From positions 18,985,465 through 19,049,464 of the forward strand of contig OY741273.1 in assembly GCA_963514095.1 (NCBI GenBank): DNA of 64,000 nucleotides, in the 5' to 3' direction. Positions 1 to 11,102 of this stretch are shown piece by piece. The translations under genes and the position numbers were made by a program. The notes under the pieces were generated by a model, which was not told where the DNA came from, searched no databases, and saw only the letters and a program-made list of their open reading frames with translations. Source of the DNA: Eutrigla gurnardus (lineage: Eukaryota > Chordata > Actinopteri > Perciformes > Triglidae). Within the stretch, counting starts at the first letter, position 1. Each line of letters starts with the position of its first letter.

Positions 1-146
1 TGCATGGGTCGGTTCCTGTACTGTAAGCACAAGTCTAGTTTAGTCACAGCTTAGTCATACAGGCGCTAGAAAGGTTAGGAAAGGACAGTTTAATATGGGG
101 AGCAGAGAGAGCCTCCTCCGGCTTTTGTTCTAAAAAGTTGTCTCAC

Positions 147-3100
147 CTGTGGCGTTGTGATTTTTCTTTGAACCCTCTTTCCCACTCTTTCCAGTTGGTT
201 TCTTTCCCGCCTTTTGGTTTCTTTTGACAGCAGTTTTAGACTCGCCATTGGCATGGAAGGTCTGGAGAGATGAGACAAACAGCACACATACATTTCAGAA
301 TGTGCTTAAATGTGACACCCCTTCTGATTGCTCAGTAAAACATTCTTAAATGGTTGAATCCTGTTGACTTCTGTGAATCTCTCCTCCTCTAGCGTTACCG
401 TGAGGTTGACATTTTTGTCTTTTAGTGAAATATCTCAACGCCTGTTAAATGGAGATCATATTCACTACAAGTCTTTTGTTTTCCATCTAAACTTAGATTT
501 ACCAGTAGGCCTACTTTGGTTTATGACCAAATACCCACGCAGAGACAGCATGGCTGTATACCTTTATACTATTTTTGTATTTTTTTTATTTTGGTGCTTA
601 TTTAAGAAAAGGGTAGACACAATACCTTCTACCAAATCCCATTTGGGTCATTGGTCTTTTTTAGCAGCACATTTGTGGGTCACTGAGAGCTGCTGCTGAT
701 CCACTACTGGCAAGCTCTGTTTTGTTTGCTCTCACTATGATGGGCATTACTCGGAATGGACACCGGGTGATCTGGCATGAGGCCACACACACACACACAC
801 ACACGCACACACACACGCACACGCACACGCACACACAGACGCACAGAGAGTCCTCTTCTTTTTTTCACATCCCTCTGTCTTTGGACCATCTGCACTATTA
901 AACCCCAATCAGCATTTGCGCTAAACGATCGGGCCATTTGACCCAGCAGGTGTCATCTTGAAACTCCTAAGTTGAAACAAATCGGCCTGGCGTGATGTGG
1001 TCCACAATAACAAGCACATCTTAGGAACTGGTTCAAATGAATGCTGCTCAAACTTCAAATAGGCGCATGATTTTATTTTGTATAACATCAACAACAGCGG
1101 TGCAGAAATATAAAGGAGGTTGAGGGTAGTTTAAAGTTCCAATGTCGTAAAAAGTGTGATTATCATGTATTTTTTATTGTTATTGTAAAGCAGTTAAGTG
1201 CTGTATAAATTCTGTGAAAAACACTCAAGCTATATACATTGATTGTGGCACCATATTCAGAGACAACGAGACGTCAGGATTTCTGTGAGTTTGTGATGTC
1301 ACAACTATACAATATTTTAACCATTTCAAAGTTTTAAGCATAAGCCCACTAAATGGATTCCAGTTTATTTGTATTTAAAAAAATTTTATCAGCAGACAGA
1401 AATTGAACATGGACCCAACCTGTTGCTTAGCAACGCAATTCAGTTGTAACACGCAAAAGCATGTACAGAAAATCCAAAATACAATTGTAAATGAGCACAA
1501 TGTTTCTTTAACTGAAGGACAAAAGGTTGTTGAGCTGTTCTTTGTGGTTGCTGGCCTCAAACCGACTCTCCACTTGGTTCTTAATTATCTCTAACCCACA
1601 CCCATGCCGTGGAGCTGTGTGGGAAGACTGCAGTGAAGCTTTTTTTTCTTACCTGACTTGAAGGCGGTTTCTCTTTCTTCTTTGTGCCAGAATGATGAGC
1701 TCCTTTTCCTTCTTTGGTTTCTGATCTGTGTTTGGTCTTCGTCATCTCTAGAGGGACACACAATTACAATATGTATGATCAGGTAGGTCAAATCAATGGA
1801 CAACAAAAATATAGAACCCCTAACAAGAGGTTACACAGGAAGCGGATCTATTCATGCATTTATCTACGTCTCAGGCTTAAAGGAAATGTTCACAATAGAC
1901 AGTAGTCAGGTGACTTTAAGAACATTGAAACAGGTTCTGCTTGCTTTTATCATTACTTCTGATCATACTGGACTTTAAAAGGTTGTTTCCCAGGAAAACT
2001 CCACAGTTCTCCTTTTGTGCTAGTGTATTTCTGTTTATTTGAATCCCACATAGAGACTTTGGCAGTCTGTTCATCAAATCAAGTGGATACCTTCCATAAA
2101 AGTCCTCTTGTGCATCATCAACAAGCACTGCTTTGCAACATGATTCAATACTCAATAGGTTGGGCTACAATTTTGGTGGTGGATTGATTTGAAAACTCGG
2201 CCCGTGTCTTCAGACGTCACGCTGAGTTCCCAAATGAACGTTGGCATGCAGATGAGCTTAACCTATTTATTTCCTATTTACCTTCATTGTGATTGTTGGC
2301 GATGTGGACTAAATCTTCTCGGCTCTTGGCGGGCTGCCAAACTGCAGAATTACAGCCGGGGTTATCTGCTGTGAAGGGAGACAAATCAACGTTGAGGATT
2401 TTGAATGAAAGGTCAGGGGGAAGCCACAGAGACAAATGAAATTGTTTTCTGAGTCACAGACAGGCTGCCTTGTAGGTTGTTAGACGTTTTCATCTAACAG
2501 TATTTTCTTAGCAGTGTTTAAAAATCTATTTTACTGTAGTTTAAGGGGAATACGTGTTGGTCATTATGTTCAGTTACACTTAAACAGTGACAAGCTAGCT
2601 AGCTTTAACAAAACACAAAGTACATTGTTTGTACTCACCCAGTGTTTCGTTATCTGATGCAGATTTAGAGATATGTGTTCTGAAAGTAAAATTGACAAAG
2701 ACATATAATGTTATAATGTTAATAGTAATAATGTTAATGTTATAATGTACAGTCAGCTAACGCAACAACAAAATATGGCAAAGACTGAGGCAAAAATGCT
2801 GACCATAGCACATAGCTCACACGACTAAAAGATTGATATTGTGGCTTCTTTCAAAGTAGAGAAGTAAAGGTGTTGAGGCGACTGGGCCACTCTAAGTAGG
2901 TGGGTCTTGAATCCGCTTAGTCCAACTAGCCCAAAGCTATAATCTGCCTTCTGCTTTCCCAACACTCTGTCTGCATCTCAAAAAAAAACATCCACTACTA
3001 ATCGAACGAAATAATACACAGTATACAAAGCTTTTTTTGTTTTTTTCAATTGCATCTAATGGGTTGCCAATCCTTCCTCTTAAGACGCAGCATTGTATTT

Positions 3101-5469
3101 GACCAAAAAAACAAACAGATAAGGATGAGGAGAGGAGCAGCGCTGAAGAACTCGTCTGCTCTGCTACGAGAAGGATTTACAGTATTAACCATCAGTGAAA
3201 ATAAACAGGGATTCTTTAAAGCCATATTATTACTTTCAGCCCTTTCACTTGCAGGGCAGATTTTCTCTGCAGCACACATGCCCAACAAAACAGACAGAAA
3301 CATGCACGGATTACAATGGGTTTCTTTGATACATTGCCTTACATTTGGATGACATATATAAATATATATTTTTTTAAACTAGATTTTGCAGTGCCATGTC
3401 AGCATGTTTATTGTGCCTAGCCCTGGTGAGCTCACCTTCTTTTCTTCTTATTAGAGTTGGTCCCTTGCGTCTGAGGCATCTCCTGAAAGAAAACAAAGCA
3501 TTTTCAGTCAGATCTTAACGATCTGTACAAAATATGCAATTTTTCCACTGCATTCAAATTGATAAAGGCATCATTCATATTTATTTTCCACAGCAAGCTT
3601 GAATAAAAAAAAAAACATCTGAATTGTCTGCCTTCAGCAGCAGCTGTCAGCTGGCTCCGTCATTTCATAATCAGCTTTGTTTCATAGTTACAGTCTGGCG
3701 GGTGGGAGTCCATAAGTCCCAATTCCTCTGAGAAGTGACCCCATACAATCTGGTCGTGATTGTTCACGTGGCTCCACGAAGGATGCTTCCCTCTCACCAT
3801 AGAAATGGATCTCCCAGAGCCTCGCCATTTGGTGTTGTCATCCAGCAGGACGGCTGGGCTGCAGGAGCGGCTGCAGGCGCGGCTGCAGGCGCGGCTGGAG
3901 GAGCGGCTGGGGATGGGCGGTGGTGGGCCATCGCTGGAGCTCTGCACCGCCTCATACAGGCTGTCCATGGACCCCTCCTGTTGCCATGTGGACAGACGGA
4001 CAGACAGACAGACAGCTGTTTGACACTTGGACTTTGGCAGTAGGCTTGATTTATGAATAGAGTCCATCTGTCCTGTTGTTGCTGAAGCACATAGTGTGCA
4101 CATATCAAGCAGGATTCCTAGGATACACACTTTAAATCAAGGGGGAGGAAATGTCACGCAGCTGTAAAGCACACGCATGATTTTAATGTTTAAACAATGG
4201 TTGTTTGCAGAACCTAAAACCGAGAAAACCTCAAGAAATGTGCGAGACAGCCCGCGTAAATGTTTGTGACGTAAACCGACACAAAGCATCACAGTTAGGG
4301 TTATAGGCTCTTACATGGCTGGAGGGATGTGCTGCTCCAAAGCTCTTTTAAATGTGCTTGTCAAGCATGGATGTAGCGGAGGATTGAAATTCCTCAGCAC
4401 AGATTTCAGCGTGGATTAAAATGTCTTTGGATTCCTTCTAGGAACGTATAACCAATTTCTCTCTTTTATGTAGGATCTCTTTACTGGACAGTTTTCAGGG
4501 GGAACAGTGGAGGGCATTTTGGGTTGCATTCTAAAATCAGCATTTTTAAGTCTGAACTATGTGTGAGAAATGCTCACATTTGTACACTTATACACATGGG
4601 GGCCTTTATTTTCTTCACTGCATATATTTTAACACGCATTTCCAGTTGCTGTCATGTGTAGAATTGTGGATGGAATCTTGAATCTTATAACAACATTATT
4701 TCATAATCCCTTTAGACAATTTTCATGTAACTTGTCTCTATAGGTGTATGTTTATCACCTGAGGTGGAACGACAGCAACAGAGAGGACAGTCACAGTGCG
4801 ATCGCAGTTCAAGCCTCTGTTTACTGTAGCAAGATGTTAGATATTAATCCTGATTATTGGTCAGCGTGATCCCCAACATCTGTCCAAAGAGAATAGCCGG
4901 TATACTTGCCCTTGTGCCCACGTGCAGCACAGCAGCTGCAGCAGCATCTTGAGGGACCATGTGTGCGGGTGATGCGTGTGAGCGTTCACTTATCAATATT
5001 TTCTCCTCTGGCATCATGAACGTGTCAACTAATGCACAAACTGCAGCATGAAAGTACATAAATGTAGTACTATTGCATTATATATGGTAAATGTGTGGAA
5101 AAAATAACAGAGCAGATTCCTTGAGAGAAGTGTCTTTGCATTGTATGAGAGATTAGATTGTGGGAGCCATTCAATATCAGATATTTCTAATGATTTAACA
5201 GTCAATGATCTGACAACAGCAACAAACAGTGAGAGTCTCACGTTCGAGTTACAGTTGGCATCATGTGTAACTTATTTAGAGACTGAAACACTGTTATAAC
5301 ACTATATCTCAGCATTAAATAGCTTACACAGCATGCTATGATTTACAGAATATAACGTATACTGCTTGGGGCCCAACTCAAAGATATTTCTTTCCCCTCA
5401 GCTACTCACACACACAGTGTTATGCAGAAATGAAAAGTCTCTTACCAGCGAAAAGCAGAAAAGGTTCAT
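147..5469 (-). CDS. unidentified lysine-rich multi-exon gene, partial
   Basis: I do not recognise this gene. Candidate exons in transcript order, each with AG acceptor and GT donor, are 5446-5469, 3798-3977, 3436-3482, 2282-2365, 1653-1747 and 147-261. The last ends in a donor, so the gene continues left of the window. The exon 2282-2365 is open in only one frame. It joins phase-correctly to 1653-1747 and 147-261, giving a Lys/Ser/Gly-rich hydrophilic stretch that starts around a Trp-Gln-Pro-Ala-Lys motif. Tracing that frame upstream makes 3798-3977 Pro/Ala-rich, with a possible ATG at 3955. The other frame of the upstream exons starts at the ATG at 5469 and contains DSLYEAVQ and PPPPIPSR (a proline-rich, SH3-ligand-like motif). 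It stays open only if the 84-nt exon 2282-2365 is skipped. The true frame is unresolved. No domain is recognised. Confidence 0.35.
784..840. repeat. imperfect CA-repeat microsatellite
   Basis: Mainly AC dinucleotides with interspersed GC steps. It lies in an intron of the unidentified minus-strand gene. Any reading frame across it is repeat-derived. Confidence 0.9.
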
Positions 5470-5800
5470 GTTGGCTGAGCGGTCTCCTGTTTGTGCTGGT
5501 GCGTCTGATGGAGGTGCAACGGCGAGCTGAGTGACAGCCACAGGCTAAGAGACACAACAGCTCAGCGTGAGCCCAGCCCGGGTCGCCTGCTGTCTTCTCA
5601 GATTAATACCACAGTGAAATCCCTGCACTAATCCAATAGATGGACCACCATTACTCTACCAGCTAAAGCACAAGTCACTCTTGACAACAGGCCCTCCATT
5701 GGTGGAGCAACAGTGTGTGTCTTTGTTTTTTTTTGTAGCAGGGGAGCTTTGTCCAGCAGCCATGATCTTTTTTAACCTTAACTTGGTGGTGAGTATAAGT

Positions 5801-5802
<2 letters not shown>

Positions 5803-5872
<70 letters not shown>
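5803..5872. repeat. (CA)n microsatellite, about 35 units
   Basis: Nearly perfect AC dinucleotide run of about 70 bases, upstream of the first candidate exon of the minus-strand gene. It creates artefactual Cys-Val or Thr-His reading frames. Confidence 0.95.
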
Positions 5873-5874
<2 letters not shown>

Positions 5875-5875
<1 letters not shown>

Positions 5876-7936
5876 GTTATAGTATATTAGTATATTACAT
5901 ATAATATACTATTTGCTGAAAAGTAACCAGTGTATGTCTGCTAACTTTCCCCTCCAGCCCAAATTCATCAAATAGTAAGTCATTTAACGTGCAATAACAA
6001 TAACAACATCATTTTTGTGCCATTTGATGCCACAGCTGTACTGACAGCAGTGCAACCAGAAGATCAGTGTTACTTTTCAAGTTTCAGTTTCATAAGTGAT
6101 GTGTTCTGTGTATCTAATCGCAGCAATTTGATAGTAACGACGTAGCATTAAACGACTTTTGAAAAGTCTAAAATGCGTTTCCGTGAGATATTAATATGTC
6201 ATAGAGTGGAAGTTGGAAATGGCTTAAAATGGAAAGACTTAAGGAAAGCACAAGTACCTCTACAGTGTGTGAGTACATGACGCTACTTTCCACCACCGCT
6301 TATGTGATGCTTTGCCATCGGTGCTGCACGCTTATCAGTTTTCCTCGTCATCACCATCTTCGTGAAAACGTCAGATCAGTTTTTGAGTTGATGAAAAATC
6401 TTGCGTCATCATGGTTTGATCCTTTCCAATGGCTATTTTATTAGAACCATCATTCAAAACAGTTATATTCTACCATTAGTTGAAGAATTGATTAGAGATA
6501 CAACAATAACAGGTTGTTTTAAAAAGGAGTTTGGTGAAGGCTTTATCAACATCCACTAATATTTAGAAGGGGAAAATGCGAGCAAGAGCTTTGCAAATCT
6601 CAATATCTACCCCATGCAGGCATCATTTTAACACAAACAGCTCTTTCCTGCGTGGGCAGCAAGTGAGAGTCGTATTTTCCCCAATCGCTCTAAATGTGGC
6701 TTTGTGCAACACACTTCAGAAGTCAAAAATAATTCCTCTAAATGATCGAAAGTTACAGTCTTGGTTCGGGGAGAGTCCCCCAAAAGTGATGCATAAAATT
6801 TCAAATGTTTTGCATTTTTTATTTTTCAACTGAAGACATTTTTTTGCTGGGTAAATCTGTATCTCAGACAAAATTGACAAATTCCCATGTACAATATGTG
6901 TGTATTAACCGCTCACACGTCAAGTGTAAAGGTTTTGACCTGTTAATCCATCAATCATCCACCTCTGAACAGCCGGAGAGATTAACACTTATGACCTATA
7001 TTTCATTGATGGTATGATTTGGTGTAAGTGGAACAATCTGTGGTGTTGGAAAGTATACAATCTATGCAAATCATTCAGTTTAGCTAGTTCATAGTGGGTT
7101 TTATAATAGTGTTTGTGATCTGGTGTGAACGCCTTTGTGTTGTTTTGGCAACAGAGAATAATAACACCCTTAAATGTAAAATGAGAAATATGTTGAGGTT
7201 GCTGATCCGCCTGCCAGGTCGTGACAGTAACAGGGTGTGATAATGGCATGGAGGAAGTGACTGCTGTCTGGCGTGTGCCACACCTATGAGGGAGGACTGG
7301 CACTGTGGTCAAAAGGGGAATGCTAAATGAAGGTTTGTGACATATCGTCATTATCAAGTGAAGTGGGGCCTTTATGGACCCAAGTGGGGTTTTGGTTAAA
7401 CATGAATTCCCGTAGTAAGACCCACTTGGGTTGACACAAGTGGACCTAAAAGCAGGTCATCTATACATTCTGTGCCTGGCTGTTCCAAGTCTATCATTAT
7501 TATTATATTGTAAGTCTATCACAATGTCTTTATGGCCACATGGGTGTGTTAGCTCGGATAATACGCTTACTGGAAATTATTAGCCAGTTTAATAGTTACC
7601 GTCAGGAACTGTTGATCAGAATAGCGCGATGACCTAAGGTAGCACACAAGCTACACTGGGCGTTGGAACCCTTGTGAGACTCCCTCAGAAGCTGCAAGCC
7701 TTTTACATCTTCACGCACGAGACCTTTCCCCCTCGTCTCACCTGTTACAAAAGACAGCTGAGCCAAAATGATGTGATCAATTAAAAGATTCGTAATCTTC
7801 CATTTAATGATTTTGAGACAGATGACACCCGAAAGGGAGTCAAACTTTACATTGCAGCAAAGACAGACAACGACCCACATAGAAGTAGGCTTTTGCACTG
7901 ACTGACCCACTAAGCGACATCAGGAAAGGATTAACT

Positions 7937-7984
<48 letters not shown>

Positions 7985-8225
7985 TTTCCCTGCCTCCAGC
8001 AATAGTTCTTTGCAAAAAAAAAACATGGCCGTGACTACCAGCGTGAAAGCTCCAAGTTAACAAACGTGACTAAATAACTCAACATTTATAGATTTCATTG
8101 ATATTAAAAGGAAATTAAAGACAGGAGAGTCGGCTTAAAAAAATGATAGACCAATTAATCATCTTCAGATCATCAGATTTATATGCTATTTTCACGAATC
8201 AGAAAGTGAAGGTGAACGCCGAGTG
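5875..8225. other. intergenic stretch without a supported gene
   Basis: Apart from a GT microsatellite at 7938-7983, I see no open frame flanked by convincing splice sites and no conserved protein motif on either strand. The reading frames present are short and of biased composition. Confidence 0.6.
7938..7983. repeat. (GT)n microsatellite
   Basis: Perfect GT dinucleotide run of about 22 units in the intergenic space left of the Ly6-like gene. Confidence 0.95.
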
Positions 8226-8230
8226 CGGAC

Positions 8231-8788
8231 TCAGGGCACGCAAAGGTCGCTGTTGCAGCATTGTGTGTCACTGTCTTCGACACAGTTGTCCTCACAAGTT
8301 CGAGAGAGTTGCTCATCTGTAAAAAAAAAAAAAACACAACAATATAGACTTAACCATCGCTACTGGAGCACGTAATATGGCTCTTCTCAAAAAGATAAAC
8401 AGGAAATTTAAAACGCAGACGTATTGGAAAACAAGGTGAACGCAGCAGAACGGGCTCTGCCTACCTTTTATGTAGGTCCTGCAGAAGTTATCTGCGTCAT
8501 CCGGGCATTTTGTGGTGTTCTTGCAGATGGTGTCATTCTCGTCTTGACAGATGTAGCATTTGAGCGTGAACACTGATGAGAAGTCAGAAGCCAATGATAA
8601 GTGAGTGGGAATACTGGCTAGCTATGTGGTGCTATTATAGTTACATGTATTCAAAGTTTTTTTTTTCTTTGTCGTGATCTTTGTTTTAGTTAAATATAAT
8701 CAGAAATATTGTATTTAAACAAAGGCCACTCACCCTGAATGCTACACAGGAGGAACACGAGCAGCAGCGTCAGAAGTTGAGCCTTCAT
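8231..8788 (-). CDS. small secreted Ly6/uPAR (three-finger) family protein
   Basis: Three exons, 8734-8788, 8465-8572 and 8231-8316, join in phase to a complete 82-residue protein. Residues 1-18 form a clear signal peptide (MKAQLLTLLLVFLLCSIQ). The mature part has ten cysteines, beginning CYIC and ending in a CC-N-S-D-L-C block. This is the LU-domain signature (final Cys-Cys followed by Asn). The exon plan of signal peptide, first half and second half is usual for Ly6 genes. Translation stops two residues after the last cysteine, so there is no hydrophobic tail for a GPI anchor. I infer a soluble protein, like SLURP- or LYNX-type members. An N-glycosylation sequon (KNTTK) is present. Ligand and tissue cannot be deduced from sequence. 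No orthologue is assigned, because Ly6 genes expand independently in fish. Confidence 0.85.
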
Positions 8789-8827
8789 GTTGTCAGATGG
8801 TATTTGGACAAACCTCCTGCACTGGCA

Positions 8828-8835
8828 CTTTTATA
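8828..8835 (-). promoter_or_regulatory. TATA box of the Ly6-like gene
   Basis: On the minus strand the sequence reads TATAAAAG, about 40 bases upstream of the ATG at 8788. This implies a very short 5' UTR and a focused, probably tissue-restricted promoter. Confidence 0.65.
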
Positions 8836-9120
8836 CCTGCACACACACATGACAAACGGGAACCAGTCGTGTACTTCCTTGTGTATGATAATCCAGTAAA
8901 TGTCCCAGAGAAAAGGCAAAGCCGAAGGCAACAATGAGTCATTTAATCAACTTCATACTTGATGACGAGCAAGGCGTTTGCTTTTCACCCTCTCCTGCAT
9001 GTTGTTTGTAAACTCAGAATTTCTGAGATGAGCTTTATGTCTGGAAACAACATCATCTTGGGCCTAAAATAATACGCAAATTAAGGAAACAAAGACCACT
9101 TCAAAATGTTGTAATTGCAT

Positions 9121-9126
9121 TTATTT
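9121..9126 (-). terminator. p2rx5: polyadenylation signal of p2rx5
   Basis: AATAAA on the minus strand, about 2 kb past the stop codon at 11103. It is the best candidate for the end of a long 3' UTR covering 9.1-11.1 kb. No other gene is seen in that stretch. Confidence 0.45.
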
Positions 9127-11102
9127 AAAAAAAAGGACAGTGCACAATAAAACATTAGCCTTATATAAAACGAGGAGCGATGCATTGCACCAGGTTTTGG
9201 CAAACTTCATATTTTCCACCTGTATTCCCTGGGGGACAATTCAATGTAAATAGAATATAAAAAACCTACATCAGAACATTTTACAAACATCATCAATCCC
9301 CATCTCACATAAAAAACTAAATTTGTACAAAGTTACAGCAATAAATAGTCATTCACTCCCACCCATATCCCAACTCCTTCATGTGTGCAGAAAAGGTATA
9401 GTACAATGCTGCCGCAAGGAATTGTGGGGCTTTACGTTGTTATGTGCTAAAGGAGATCAGAAAGAAAGCATCGAAGCACCTTTCCTTAGCATTGAGAGAT
9501 ATCGAACGGCTCTTATCATAGCTGACACATAGATACTTCCGGGTCATTTCACACACTTAGAAACCTTCCTCTGCAAAAAAAAGACTTTTTGGCCGCAGAA
9601 AGGAAGTTAAACAAACACAGGACACGAGAGACATTGAACTTCAAAAATAAAAGAGGAAGTAACTAAACAAAAACCCAAGATCTTGACACGCTAATGGGGA
9701 GCCGGTGCATCTCATACAGATAATTAAAGGGTGCCTCCCTCATGCGTTGGTATCATGGGCGTGACAAAGCTTGGTATTTGACGTCCTGAGAATCCAACTA
9801 GACACCAGCATGTCCTTTAATGCTGTGCTGTGCTGGTTTCCCTGCATTGGATGTGAAGCTTTGAAAGAAGAACATTAAAAATGTGAAAATGTAACTTGAT
9901 AACTATCCACGGTTCATTGATGTTTTTCCTAAAAAAAAAAAAAAAAAGTTTCCATTCACTAAAGATCAAATGCTACATTTATAAGTGAAGCTTTGCTGAA
10001 ACAATGAATGAGATGAACAGCCTGTGCAGACCATGGACCATGGTGCTGCAGACTTTGACATGTTTCTGACCGTGACTACAACTTTTCATTGCCCTTTAGT
10101 GGCATCTGTAGGCAACAGTGGAGAAGTGCAGGACGATAGTAGTAGGCTAAGGAAAACACGCCAGGAAATATACATCTATGTGGAGACTGTAATATTTTGT
10201 TTGTGAGTGATCTTCATTTAGTGAAACGGACCATACCATTCTCTGCATTTGTTTAGCCCATTTACAACAAATCACAAAAAAAGTGGCAACCTGGAAAACC
10301 TGTAAAACAACTGACCAATTGTCCAGTCACTGAAAACACAAGGAGAATGAGACAAAAGTTGAAATATCCTGGAAAATATTGTGGTTTCCTGGAAAAATAT
10401 TCAACCATATTGTCATCAAAGTGCCACATTAACACCAAAAAGTTAAAAAACGACATAAAAATTGCATAAAAGAGATGACAGAGATGACAATTCAAATAAA
10501 GCACATTTTGGAAAACAGCAATACATGATGTTTCTTGGGTAATTCAGGATGTGACTTACTCTTTTCATGTGAAATAAAACTCTGATTACATTTTGATTTA
10601 TTTTTTTATCATCAGCCCATTCACTCGAGGAAAACCGGCACTTAAAGCACAATCATTTATTCGGTATATATCGTTCACAGGAATTGTTCATCATTGCAAA
10701 TCAAGCAACTACACAATGTGTTTATAGAGGAGGTAACATTGGTTTCATTTGGTTTCATTCAATTTGCCTGTTTTAACTAACTCTACAACTTGAGCTTGAC
10801 TAAAAGTGACTGGGATGCAAGAACACCAGTTTCAGACAACACTGCTACAACACACACACTCATTTTATGGCTAAACTTCGTTTAAAATGAATGGATTGTA
10901 ATAAAAATAGTAAAAATATTCAGTACATATACAGCATCTTAAAAGAAACAAATTCAACCGTAAATCGTTCTAATAGGAGCACCACACCAGCATATGCTGT
11001 ACTGATGTATGTATGTCAGTTTTTTAAAGATTTATAAGCAATATTGTCATATGCCATAAACAACAAGGGCATATTGCAAACTTGTCCAGCGTGGTGAAAA
11101 GA

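Noticed and set aside
5656..5871. Cys-Val repeat open frames
   Set aside because: Translation of a CA/GT microsatellite, not coding.
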